Shown one piece after another: positions 16,914-24,230 of a stretch of 64,000 nucleotides of DNA. The position numbers and the translations under genes were made by a program. Source of the stretch: RH-chloro-G1 sp003670575 (GTDB lineage Bacteria; Chloroflexota; Dehalococcoidia; UBA2979); assembly GCA_947499615.1 (NCBI GenBank), contig CANMOP010000005.1, forward strand, positions 1 through 64,000, written 5' to 3'. Position 1 is the first letter of the stretch. Every line of letters starts with the position of its first letter. Under the pieces are notes generated by a model. The model had not been told where the DNA came from. It ran no database searches and saw only the letters and a program-made list of their open reading frames with translations.

Positions 16914-16940
16914 CGCTGACACTGCTCAGGAGGTGATGCG

Positions 16941-17471
16941 ATGCGTACCACGATCCGTCTGTTGTACGCCCTGGCCATCGCGATCTTCTTCGTCATCACG
17001 GTGGGCTTCGGGACGTTCACGTTTTACCCCGGTCCGGAGCGGCCGACGTACCCGGAGCAGCTCCAGTTCCCCAAGGCGCAGCCCGTCGCTGCTGCCCCCA
17101 CTCCCGACGCGCAGGCAGAAGCGGCGCAGCAGAAGTTCTACGAAGATCAGCAGGCCTTCGAGTCCGCAGAGCGGGTGCACGGCGGCGGGGTCATGCTGGT
17201 GGCGGCGGCCACTGCGCTCATCGCCATTGCGGTGGGGCTTGCGGCATCGTCGCTGCTGGACGTGCTGCGCGCTGGCGTGATGCTCGGCGGGTTGCTGACC
17301 GCGATTTGGGGGGTGATCTACGCCTCGAGTGTGAACGCGGCGAGTCGACCGATGATCTTTGTCTCGACCCTGACCGTGCTCATCCTGCTGTCAGTGCTCA
17401 GCACGGAGCGCGCTCGCCACTGGCTTGGCCGCACCATGCGCCTCGGCGTTGGCGACGACCTGCTGCACTGA
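16941..17471 (+). CDS. Four-helix membrane protein of unknown function
   Basis: This 176-residue protein is preceded by a near-perfect ribosome-binding site (AGGAGGT at 16929-16935). One N-terminal transmembrane helix (about 4-26) is followed by a Pro/Ala-rich, then charged, extracytoplasmic or cytoplasmic segment (30-78). Three more hydrophobic helices (about 83-102, 106-130, 137-153) follow, with a short charged tail. No family is recognised. It follows fabF by 27 bases and is ended by a hairpin at 17495-17526. Confidence 0.75.
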   Translation: MRTTIRLLYALAIAIFFVITVGFGTFTFYPGPERPTYPEQLQFPKAQPVAAAPTPDAQAEAAQQKFYEDQQAFESAERVHGGGVMLVAAATALIAIAVGLAASSLLDVLRAGVMLGGLLTAIWGVIYASSVNAASRPMIFVSTLTVLILLSVLSTERARHWLGRTMRLGVGDDLLH

Positions 17472-17494
17472 CGGACTGCCTCGCCTCGTGCAGT

Positions 17495-17526
17495 GCGTGG
17501 GCGTCGAGGCTGCTCGACGCCCACGC
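17495..17526. terminator. Hairpin between convergent genes
   Basis: A perfect 14-base stem (GCGTGGGCGTCGAG and its complement) with a four-base loop lies between a plus-strand and a minus-strand gene end. It can serve both; no T-run follows. Confidence 0.6.
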
Positions 17527-17535
17527 CTCCGCCGA

Positions 17536-17790
17536 TCAACTGATGGGTGCTGCCTCTGTGGTGCTCGGCAGCATGTCGCGCAACAACAGCTCGATCGACA
17601 TGGTGTGAGCGCACGCCTGCTGGTGTGCGAAGAAGTCGCAGTTGCACGTCCATTGGCCGCCATCGAGGCTCACGCGGTGCTCACTGTTGTCGCCACGCAC
17701 GACAACCTCCAACTGGTTGAACGCGAAGCGTTCCGGCTCTGCCACGTAGCGGTGTGCCTTCTCGACTTTCCCGATCATCCCGGAGTTCAT
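17536..17790 (-). CDS. Small SWIM-type zinc-finger protein
   Basis: This is an 84-residue protein. The pattern C-x-C-x8-C-x-H (CNCDFFAHQQACAH) near residues 54-67 matches the SWIM zinc finger, a DNA- or protein-binding module. The N-terminal part predicts beta strands; no other domain is present. The Met at 17790, preceded by AAGGG, is preferred; a longer frame reaches 17841. The gene stands alone. In other bacteria small SWIM proteins are of unknown role. The 273 bases upstream, to thpR, hold a terminator and no gene. Confidence 0.75.
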   Translation of the reverse strand: MNSGMIGKVEKAHRYVAEPERFAFNQLEVVVRGDNSEHRVSLDGGQWTCNCDFFAHQQACAHTMSIELLLRDMLPSTTEAAPIS

Positions 17791-17899
17791 GCAGTTTCCC
17801 TTCGTCTGGACGCGAAGATTGTGCGCAGCGCCGTACGGCACAACGTTTCAGACTGGCGCGGCACCGTGCGCGCGGAGCCGAGATGCCGAGAGAACGAAA

Positions 17900-17923
17900 A
17901 TGGCACCGCGCAAGCGGTGCCAT
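17900..17923 (-). terminator. Rho-independent terminator after thpR
   Basis: A ten-base perfect stem (ATGGCACCGC) with a four-base loop is followed on the minus strand by TTTTCGTT. It lies downstream of the amidohydrolase-thpR pair. Confidence 0.75.
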
Positions 17924-18063
17924 GAGGAGCGGTCGTCGTTGATCCCACAGGCGTCGCGCGACGTGCGACGTTCCTCCGAGGTGAACCGGCTGTTCGAGGC
18001 TCAATGAGGTGTGTCATCGCGACCCCCTCTATGGCGCTAATCTAGTCGTTCGGTGTTGGCTCG

Positions 18064-18624
18064 TCAACGGACTTTAGCCACTACTTCGTAGCGTGGCTGT
18101 GCGCCGCCCAGCGTGGAGTGCACCAGCACTACCTCCCGTACGCGAAACGGTGCCGCGGGGAGCGGTGGCAGCATGTGCGCGGTCTCCGCGACCACACGCC
18201 GCTCGTCGGGGGTCACCTTCGTGCCGAGGTTTGCGAGTGTGAGGTGTGGGCGGAATGCGGCGGTAGCCGGCGGCAGTCCGGCGTCGCGCACCGCCAGTTC
18301 GACGCGCCGAGCGAGCGCGCGTAACCCGAGCACGTTGCCGCCGATGCCAAGCCAGACGGTGCGCGTGCGATCGGGCGGGCCGAACGTATCCGCCCCGCCA
18401 ATCCGCAGCATGATATCGATGGGTGGGGCCCGGCGCGCGAGGGCTTCGCTCAGCGCTGGGATGCGTTCCGGATCCACCTCGCCGAGGAATCGCAGCGTGA
18501 TGTGCATCAACTCCGGCGCGACGCGACGCATCGGCACAAGCGTCGACTGCGCCAAGACCTCGCCCGCCACGTGCGCGGCGGCTCGCCAGTCCGGGGGCAA
18601 CTGCACGGCGATGAACAATCGCAT
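18064..18624 (-). CDS. thpR: RNA 2',3'-cyclic phosphodiesterase (2'-5' RNA ligase family)
   Basis: ThpR-family enzymes open 2',3'-cyclic phosphates at RNA ends and were first described as 2'-5' RNA ligases. The 186-residue protein begins MRLFIAVQLP and carries the two catalytic HxTx motifs, HITL near residue 41 and HLTL near 127, in the expected two-lobed arrangement. Length fits the family. The start lies nine bases after the stop of the amidohydrolase gene, so the two are probably cotranscribed. Confidence 0.92.
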   Translation of the reverse strand: MRLFIAVQLPPDWRAAAHVAGEVLAQSTLVPMRRVAPELMHITLRFLGEVDPERIPALSEALARRAPPIDIMLRIGGADTFGPPDRTRTVWLGIGGNVLGLRALARRVELAVRDAGLPPATAAFRPHLTLANLGTKVTPDERRVVAETAHMLPPLPAAPFRVREVVLVHSTLGGAQPRYEVVAKVR

Positions 18625-18633
18625 CGTGCGGCG

Positions 18634-19458
18634 CTACTCGCCCGGCTGGTCGATGCCGAGGAAGCGTGCGGCGTTGCCCCCCAGCACGGCAGCACGCGCA
18701 GCCTCGTCCGGTAGCGCTGCTTCCACCGCTGCGCGGTCGCGTGCCTGGGTGCGCAGCGGAAAGTCGGAACCCCAGAGCACGGCGTCGGTGCCGGCCATGC
18801 CCCGCACGGCCTCGAACACGCGCGGATCGTAGAGCAGCGAGGACGCCGCACTGTCGAAGGCCAGTCGACCGGCGTCGATCACCGCACGCACCTCGGGCAT
18901 CATCGCCAGGAACGGGAAGCCACCGCCCCAGTGCGCCGCGATCACTCGAGCCTGCGGATGCGCCTCCATGAATGGCCAGAGTGCGCCCGGTGTGAACCCG
19001 CCTGTCTTGCCGGGATAGGTATGCCCCGCCTCTTCGGTGCAATGCGCGAGCACAGGCAATCCGAGCGCAATTGCGCCTGCGAGATTCCGCTCGGTCGCCG
19101 CGTTGAGCGTGCCGCCCGATCCCACACGCAGTTCGCCGACGCCGCGCGTGCCCTCGACGATCGCCGTGTCGCCATGCAGCGGGACGAAGGGCACGATCCG
19201 CTGAGTCGATGCTCTTGCCGATGCGACGAGGTATGCGGCGTGCTCGGCGGCGAGCGCCGCGGAGGACCACCAGAAGCCGCACGCCACCGACTGATCGACG
19301 CCAGCCTCGGCCATCGACGCCAACAATTCCTCGGCAGTCGCCATCTTCGCGCGGGGGTCGGCGTAGAGCGCCGCGAAGCCGGCATCGGCGCGAACCAGCG
19401 CCTCGCGGTCCGCGATCATGCGCGGCGGGAAGATGTGGGTATGGACGTCGATGATCAT
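18634..19458 (-). CDS. Amidohydrolase 2 family metal-dependent hydrolase
   Basis: This 274-residue TIM-barrel protein has the metal-binding start IDVHTHIFP (HxH at 6-8), a His in LAHCTEEAGH, a later His in IAAHWGGGFPF and the C-terminal metal Asp in WGSDFPL. The features fit the amidohydrolase_2 family (ACMSD-like decarboxylases and lactonases). The substrate cannot be told. The Met at 19458 is the natural start; a TACGAT box lies eight bases before it. thpR follows. The region upstream is divergent with the AmaP-like gene. Confidence 0.87.
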   Translation of the reverse strand: MIIDVHTHIFPPRMIADREALVRADAGFAALYADPRAKMATAEELLASMAEAGVDQSVACGFWWSSAALAAEHAAYLVASARASTQRIVPFVPLHGDTAIVEGTRGVGELRVGSGGTLNAATERNLAGAIALGLPVLAHCTEEAGHTYPGKTGGFTPGALWPFMEAHPQARVIAAHWGGGFPFLAMMPEVRAVIDAGRLAFDSAASSLLYDPRVFEAVRGMAGTDAVLWGSDFPLRTQARDRAAVEAALPDEAARAAVLGGNAARFLGIDQPGE

Positions 19459-19539
19459 CGTGGTGCATCGTACTCGTGGCGGGGTACGTTGCTGAGTGCC
19501 GCACAGTCCAATGCGGTGGTCGGCGCACGGAGTACGTGC

Positions 19540-20199
19540 ATGACACCTCGTGATCCCGCGCTGCGAGTTGCCCCGTCGTCCACGCTTGTCGCCCCGCAAC
19601 GGCGCCCGTCTCGTGCTTCTCGCGAGGATGCGCCGTCGGTTGCTGTGTTCAGCGGCGCGCTGATCGGTCCGCTGCTGGGTGCGATGCTGGCGATAGTCCT
19701 GCTGGGACTACTGTGGGCAGCACCCGGACTGCTGCTGGACTCGATCGTACAAGGCGCCTCGTGGCTACGCGACCACGAGAGCACCGACGCCCGGTTGGGC
19801 GCGACGATCGTTATCGTGGCGCTGGTCGCGCTTTCCTTCGTCGCGGTCTGGTCTCGTGCCACCTCTCCGAATCGCCCCGTGCGCCTGCCGGGTGGGCGTG
19901 GCACCATCGCAGTGAGTCAGGTAGCCGCCTGGCTATCGGATGCGCTGGAGGCGCGCGCTGACATCCGTCAGGCCGTCGTGCGCGTGGAGCGCGCCTCGGG
20001 CGGTATTCGGGTCGGCGCACGGATTGCGGTGACGTCCGACGCACGGCAGCAAGAGACGACAGAGGGCGCATGCACCATCATCGAGCGGCTGGTCGAATCG
20101 AGCGTCGGCGTGACGCTGACCGAGCCGCCGAGCATCGATCTGCGCTACGAGGAGCTGGTCTTGCGTCCACACCGGGCTATCGATGACCTCCATGACTGA
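19540..20199 (+). CDS. AmaP-like alkaline-shock membrane anchor protein
   Basis: This is a 219-residue protein with a disordered basic N-terminus, two transmembrane helices (about 42-66 and 84-106) and a C-terminal Asp23-like domain (VSQVAAWLSDALEARADIRQAVVRVE and following strands). This layout matches AmaP, which anchors Asp23 in the membrane of Firmicutes. Function in this lineage is unknown. The scpB frame begins 17 bases before its stop, so translation is likely coupled. Confidence 0.7.
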   Translation: MTPRDPALRVAPSSTLVAPQRRPSRASREDAPSVAVFSGALIGPLLGAMLAIVLLGLLWAAPGLLLDSIVQGASWLRDHESTDARLGATIVIVALVALSFVAVWSRATSPNRPVRLPGGRGTIAVSQVAAWLSDALEARADIRQAVVRVERASGGIRVGARIAVTSDARQQETTEGACTIIERLVESSVGVTLTEPPSIDLRYEELVLRPHRAIDDLHD

Positions 20200-21151
20200 G
20201 CCGCCGCTTGCGGATGTGCCGCCGGTCGCTGAGATGCCGACTTCCGATGTGCCGGCCCCCGACGCGCCGACCACTGACGTGGTGTCGGTGGAGCCGACCT
20301 CGTCCGAGGTTGAGCACGTGGCGGAGGAGGAGGCACTGCTCGAAGGAGTGGTTGCCCCCCCGGCCGCGCAGTTGCCCGCATTGATCGAGGCGCTGCTGTT
20401 CGTCGCCGATGGGCCCGTGGAGGAGGCGCTGCTCGCTCGCACGCTGGGCGTGCCCCGCCGTCAGATCGATGCACCGCTGGTCGCGCTGGCGGAGGCGCTG
20501 CGTGGTCGTGGGTTGCGATTGCAGCGCGGTCCGGATGGCGTGCAGCTGGTGACCGCCCCTCACGCTTCCAGCTACGTGGAACAATTCCTTGGCATCGAGG
20601 CGGGCAGACGGCTGTCCACGGCAGCATTGGAGACACTCGCAATCATCGCGTATCGGCAGCCGGTGACACGCGGCACGCTGGAGGCGATTCGCGGCGTCAG
20701 CTCGGATGGCGCACTGGATACGCTGCGCGCTCGTGGGTTGGTGGACGCGGCTGGGCGTGCGGATACGCCGGGTCGCCCCACGCTCTTTGCGACGACGCAG
20801 AAGTTCCTCGAATACTTCGGACTGGAGCGGCCGGAGGACCTGCCGGAGCTCCCGGACGAGGTGGCTGCGCTGACGGCGTCGCTGCCAGAGCGCGCCGCGC
20901 AACTGCCGCTGGAAGCAGCCGGGGTGGCGCCGCCGTCGCCCGACGAGCCGGCGCGAGTGTCAGTTGCTCAGGCCGGCACTGTTGTGCCACAGCAGGTCGC
21001 CGAGGATGCCGAGCCGGTACAGACGCCAGCGCTCACCCGACACGACCCACTCAGGGGTCCTGCACCGTTCGTGCTATCGGCCGGCCCGATGCCGATGCCG
21101 GTACACCCGTTCGCTGGCCAGTCGTTGGGTGGCCCGCCGAGGCGCTTCTAG
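20183..21151 (+). CDS. scpB: Segregation and condensation protein B
   Basis: ScpB dimerises through winged-helix domains and, with ScpA, forms the kleisin part of the SMC condensin. The core at residues 65-225 shows the usual blocks: IEALLFVADGPV, VTAPHASSYVEQFL, LSTAALETLAIIAYRQPVTR and LDTLRARGLVDAAGRADTPGRP, then FLEYFGL. At 322 residues it is longer than the common 190-210 owing to about 60 acidic/Pro-rich residues before the core and about 85 low-complexity residues after it. No scpA lies next to it. A second in-frame Met at 20192 is an alternative start. Confidence 0.92.
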   Translation: MTSMTEPPLADVPPVAEMPTSDVPAPDAPTTDVVSVEPTSSEVEHVAEEEALLEGVVAPPAAQLPALIEALLFVADGPVEEALLARTLGVPRRQIDAPLVALAEALRGRGLRLQRGPDGVQLVTAPHASSYVEQFLGIEAGRRLSTAALETLAIIAYRQPVTRGTLEAIRGVSSDGALDTLRARGLVDAAGRADTPGRPTLFATTQKFLEYFGLERPEDLPELPDEVAALTASLPERAAQLPLEAAGVAPPSPDEPARVSVAQAGTVVPQQVAEDAEPVQTPALTRHDPLRGPAPFVLSAGPMPMPVHPFAGQSLGGPPRRF

Positions 21152-21155
21152 CGAT

Positions 21156-21346
21156 GTGCACCGTCAGCGTGCTCAGGTCGGTTTTGCAGTGGTCTCGGCG
21201 GAGCCGCACGAGGCGCGTCGGTTGGCGGACCACGCACGACACTTCGCGGATCAGGAGCTACTCGGCCGCGCGGAGGTGATCGATGTGGAGGTGGACGAGG
21301 CGGTGCTGGTCAGCAGTCTGTTGGATGAATGCCCTGCTGGCAGTGC
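21156..21346 (+). pseudogene. Possible protein remnant directly after scpB
   Basis: A GTG four bases after the scpB stop opens a frame reading like a folded protein for about 60 residues (GFAVVSAEPHEARRLADHA, then alternating acidic strands). It then runs through the terminator hairpin and antisense to microprotein A without a sensible stop. It may be a decayed gene or chance coding bias; no family is recognised. Confidence 0.25.
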
Positions 21347-21355
21347 GAGTCAAAC

Positions 21356-21387
21356 GAAGAAGGCGCACCAAGTGGTGCGCCTTCTTC
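21356..21387. terminator. Strong hairpin between scpB and microprotein A
   Basis: A fourteen-base perfect stem (GAAGAAGGCGCACC) with an AAGT loop lies between the ends of two convergent units and can serve both strands. Confidence 0.75.
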
Positions 21388-21427
21388 AGCTCCGTCGTCG
21401 GCTGGGCCGAACCGGCCCGGCTGCTCG

Positions 21428-21547
21428 TTACGCCCAGAAGCGCGTGGCGTACCCACGCTCCAGGTCCCGCTTCGCCTCGTCGCAGGTGGGGCCGTTCCGC
21501 TCCCCACGCCGGACGATGCTGTTGTAGTACTCGTGAATCTCCATCAT
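21428..21547 (-). CDS. Microprotein A (39 residues), novel paired family
   Basis: The 39-residue product starts MMEIHEYY and ends RFWA. It aligns without gaps to the neighbouring microprotein B with 14 identical positions, including Tyr7-Tyr8, Ile11, Gly15, Asn18, Pro20-Thr21, Glu24-Ala25, Asp28-Leu29, Arg31 and Tyr33. GAAAGGA stands 16 bases before the start in both genes and acts as ribosome-binding site. The second half predicts an amphipathic helix (EAKRDLERGY). No signal peptide is present. The gene has its own operator-like palindrome and TATACT box upstream and its own terminator downstream. Function unknown; a small regulator, antitoxin fragment or peptide precursor are all possible. 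Confidence 0.75.
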   Translation of the reverse strand: MMEIHEYYNSIVRRGERNGPTCDEAKRDLERGYATRFWA

Positions 21548-21603
21548 TGTGCTACTTCCTTTCCAGTGCGCCGGTCGATACCTGACGCCTGCTGTCACTG
21601 AGT

Positions 21604-21624
21604 ATATACCCACACCGGGTATAT
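21604..21624 (-). promoter_or_regulatory. Operator-like palindrome overlapping a -10 box
   Basis: ATATACCC and its exact complement GGGTATAT are separated by five bases. On the minus strand TATACT follows at once (21601-21606), a good -10 hexamer 54 bases before microprotein A. A repressor or activator site is inferred. Confidence 0.55.
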
Positions 21625-21685
21625 TGCGCGCCGTCTGGTGTGCCAGTTCCGTGCGTGTCCACCTGTGATATGGGGGAAATGCAAA

Positions 21686-21708
21686 AGGCGCCCGGGGGGA
21701 GGGCGCCT
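21686..21708 (-). terminator. Terminator after microprotein B
   Basis: The stem AGGCGCCC/GGGCGCCT has a seven-base loop and is followed on the minus strand by TTTGC, closing the microprotein B unit before gene A. Confidence 0.65.
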
Positions 21709-21758
21709 CGTGCGGGGGGTTCGGTTGGCGGGGCGGAGGGGCCCCGGCCGATCCCTGC

Positions 21759-21878
21759 TTAGCTGGCCAGGATGAGGTTGTACATCCGGTCCAGGTCCTT
21801 CGCCGCCTCGCGGCGAGTGGGGTTGTTGAGGTTCCCCTTGCTCATGATCTGGCTGTAATACTTCTCGAACGTGATCAT
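21759..21878 (-). CDS. Microprotein B (39 residues), paralogue of microprotein A
   Basis: The product begins MITFEKYYSQIMSKG and ends NLILAS, exactly 39 residues like its neighbour. Shared positions are Tyr7-Tyr8, Ile11, Gly15, Asn18, Pro20-Thr21, Glu24-Ala25, Asp28-Leu29, Arg31 and Tyr33. This equal length, ungapped match and identical position of GAAAGGA in the leader show that both are real translated genes and arose by duplication. The C-terminal half predicts an amphipathic helix. It has its own terminator and about 230 bases of A+T-richer leader upstream. It belongs to no family I recognise. Confidence 0.75.
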   Translation of the reverse strand: MITFEKYYSQIMSKGNLNNPTRREAAKDLDRMYNLILAS

Positions 21879-22111
21879 CTCTCCAGGTCCTTTCTATCGA
21901 GCCGGGCCACGCCCTTACTCGACTACAAGAACTAGTGTGGCGACTCCGCCGAGGGATTAGAAGGACTTGCGAGAGAAATCACGTGAAATCGGTGTTAAAA
22001 CTAGCGTCTGTCAGGAAAATATTACGGTGTAGGCGAAGAATGTGCCCTCATCCGATGATTCGCGTGTGCGATGTCGTTGGATTGAGGTAAGGAGTTGTGT
22101 CGGTCGGGAGG

Positions 22112-23425
22112 CTAGATCGGGCTGCACAGCAGGTCGTACGGCAGCGCGCCGTCGACACGGGCACGCACCATCGCGCCCTGCGGGTACTCGCCCTTGAGCA
22201 GCGCGAGGCCGTCCACCTCCGGTGCGTCGCGGTATGTGCGACCGACGACGACCGGGCCGCCGCCGCCCTCGCTCTGCGCCGGCGCCTCGGACTCCACGAG
22301 GATGTCCACCTCGCGCCCGACCATCTCGCGGTTCTTTTCCTGCGCGATGCCCTGCGCCAGCTCCATCAGCCGCCCGTAGCGGTGTTGCTTCACGCGCTCG
22401 CTGACCTGTCCACCCTCCAGGGCGGCCGGGGTGCCCGGCTGCGGCGAGTAGGTGAACGCGCCGATGTGGTCGAACCGCTGCTCGTCCACGAACGCCAGCA
22501 GCTCGCGGAACTCCGCCTCCGTCTCGCCGGGGTAGCCGACGATGAACGTGGTGCGCAGCACGACGTCCGGCATCGCGGTGCGCACGGCCTCAATGCTCTG
22601 GCGAGCGACGCGCAGGCTCGGGCGCTTCATGCGGTGCAGCACCGCATCCGACCCGTGCTGCAGCGGCATGTCGAGGTAAGGCACCACGTTCGGCAGTCGA
22701 GCCATCGTCTCGGCGAGACGCGTGGTCACGCGGCCGGGGTAGGCGTACATCAGCCGTAGCCACGGCACCTCTGGCACCGCCTCGGCGATCCGTTCGAGCA
22801 GGGTCGCCAGCCCATCGCGCTCTCCGCGATCCTCGCCGTACGCCGTCGAGTCCTGCGCCACCAGCGCCAGTTCCTTCACGCCGCTGGTGGCGAGCCAGCG
22901 TGCCTCGTCGATCAGCCGGTCGGTGCTGTCGGAGTGCATGCGGCCTTTGATCGTCGGGATGATGCAGAACGTGCAGGGCCGGTCGCAGCCGTCCGATATC
23001 TTCAGGTACGCGCTCGGTGCGCCGGGCATCATCAGCAGCGGGGACATGGAGGCTGCGAGCGGCTGCGGGATGTCGTACGAGGCGTTCGCCGGGCCGAGGC
23101 TTGCGGCGATCTCATCCCACGCCTCAGCGCCGAACGTGAGGTCCACGCGCGGCACTGCGGCGCGCACCTCGTCTTCGGCGATCTGCGTCATGCAGCCGAT
23201 GACGTACAGCTTTTGGTCGGGGCGGCGCTGCTCATCGAGCTGCCGCACAACATCGACGGACTCGTCCTTTGCGGCGTCGATGAACCCGCAGGTGTTGACC
23301 AGCAGCAGGTCGGCCGCTTCCGGTGTCGACACCGCAAGGTGTCGCCCGTTGCGCAGCGCGCGCTCCAGCCGCATGGAGTCCACGGTGTTCTTCGCGCAGC
23401 CGAGAGTGACGAGGTGGTATTTCAT
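22112..23425 (-). CDS. rimO: Ribosomal protein uS12 methylthiotransferase
   Basis: RimO, a radical-SAM enzyme, methylthiolates an Asp of ribosomal protein S12. The 437-residue protein has the MTTase domain with Cys10, Cys46 and Cys78 binding one cluster. The radical-SAM motif C-x3-C-x2-C is at 147-154 (CDRPCTFC) with the IPTIKGR sequence that follows in RimO. A C-terminal TRAM domain is present (REVDILVE to the end). The short N-terminus and PTIKG signature favour RimO over MiaB. It ends the ADH-RodZ-rimO set, 49 bases after the RodZ-like gene. Confidence 0.95.
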   Translation of the reverse strand: MKYHLVTLGCAKNTVDSMRLERALRNGRHLAVSTPEAADLLLVNTCGFIDAAKDESVDVVRQLDEQRRPDQKLYVIGCMTQIAEDEVRAAVPRVDLTFGAEAWDEIAASLGPANASYDIPQPLAASMSPLLMMPGAPSAYLKISDGCDRPCTFCIIPTIKGRMHSDSTDRLIDEARWLATSGVKELALVAQDSTAYGEDRGERDGLATLLERIAEAVPEVPWLRLMYAYPGRVTTRLAETMARLPNVVPYLDMPLQHGSDAVLHRMKRPSLRVARQSIEAVRTAMPDVVLRTTFIVGYPGETEAEFRELLAFVDEQRFDHIGAFTYSPQPGTPAALEGGQVSERVKQHRYGRLMELAQGIAQEKNREMVGREVDILVESEAPAQSEGGGGPVVVGRTYRDAPEVDGLALLKGEYPQGAMVRARVDGALPYDLLCSPI

Positions 23426-23474
23426 CGAGTGTTACAGGCTGGGGGTGAGGGGGCGGCGCGTCAACTCGGGCGAC

Positions 23475-24230
23475 CTACCGCCCGCGGGAGATGATCAACG
23501 TGACGCTGTCGGAGGCGCCGAGTGTGCTGCCGGCGGCCGGGGTCTGACTCACCACCTGCCCGGCGGGCAACTCGCTGGCAACCTCGAATACCACCGAGAT
23601 GGCACCGATCTCCTGCAGCGCACGCTGGGCGGTCTCGATGCGTGCTCCGGCGAGGTTTGGCATCTTGCCCTTCTCAACGACCGGTGCACCGCTCGGCGCG
23701 GTGCCCGCACTGCTGCCACCAGCGGTGGTGGGCGTGCTCACCGTCGCAGGCGTCGAACTGCCGCTGCTGCCGAAGAGACCCGGCAGCCACAGCAGGAGGA
23801 GCACCGCTGCCAGAGCACTCGTGCCCATCACCGCCCAGCGCCCGGCGCCTCCTGGCAGCGTCGGCAACTGTGGCAGCGCGATCGTGGGCGCATCGCCGCT
23901 GCGCCGCATCGCGGGCATCGGCTCCAATCCGGGTGGCACCGGGAGCGAAGCCGGCAGCATGGCGATCGCCTGCTCCGGATCCAGCCCGAGCGCTTTCGCA
24001 TACGTGCGCAAGAACCCACGCGTGTACACCGGCGCCGGGATCACGTCGAAGTGCTCATCCTCCAACGCCTGGAGGTAGAGCGAGTTGATGCGCGTGTCGC
24101 GCTCCACCTCGGCGTGCGTGATGCCGCGGCGCACCCGCTCGGCCCGGAGCCAGTCGCCGAGGCGGACGCGAGGGCCGCCCTCCTCGGGCGGTGGCACCGC
24201 GTCCGCCGGTTGCGCGCCGAACAGCCGCAT
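23475..24230 (-). CDS. RodZ-like HTH membrane protein with PASTA domain
   Basis: Domains of this 251-residue protein run in the order: a cytoplasmic helix-turn-helix of the RodZ type (24-88, LGDWLRAERVRRGITHAEVE to FLRTYAKALGLDP), a Pro-rich linker, one transmembrane helix (132-153), an outside Ser/Thr/Gly linker, and one PASTA domain (about 188-251). RodZ links MreB to the envelope, and PASTA domains bind peptidoglycan fragments, so a cell-shape or wall-sensing role is inferred. The ATG directly abuts the ADH stop codon, so the genes are coupled. Confidence 0.85.
   Translation of the reverse strand: MRLFGAQPADAVPPPEEGGPRVRLGDWLRAERVRRGITHAEVERDTRINSLYLQALEDEHFDVIPAPVYTRGFLRTYAKALGLDPEQAIAMLPASLPVPPGLEPMPAMRRSGDAPTIALPQLPTLPGGAGRWAVMGTSALAAVLLLLWLPGLFGSSGSSTPATVSTPTTAGGSSAGTAPSGAPVVEKGKMPNLAGARIETAQRALQEIGAISVVFEVASELPAGQVVSQTPAAGSTLGASDSVTLIISRGR

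Noticed and set aside
14028..16922. A 964-codon open frame on the minus strand opposite folC and fabF.
   Set aside because: It lies antisense to two clearly recognisable genes; long open antisense frames are expected at this G+C content and the translation is Arg/His/Gln-rich without motifs.
17791..18063. Possible extra small gene between the SWIM and thpR genes.
   Set aside because: Short frames there lack ribosome-binding sites and cross a clear terminator; nothing supports coding.
21977..21990. A second parS-like site (AAATCACGTGAAAT).
   Set aside because: Only the CACGTGAAA core matches; both outer parts deviate, so it is at best a half site.
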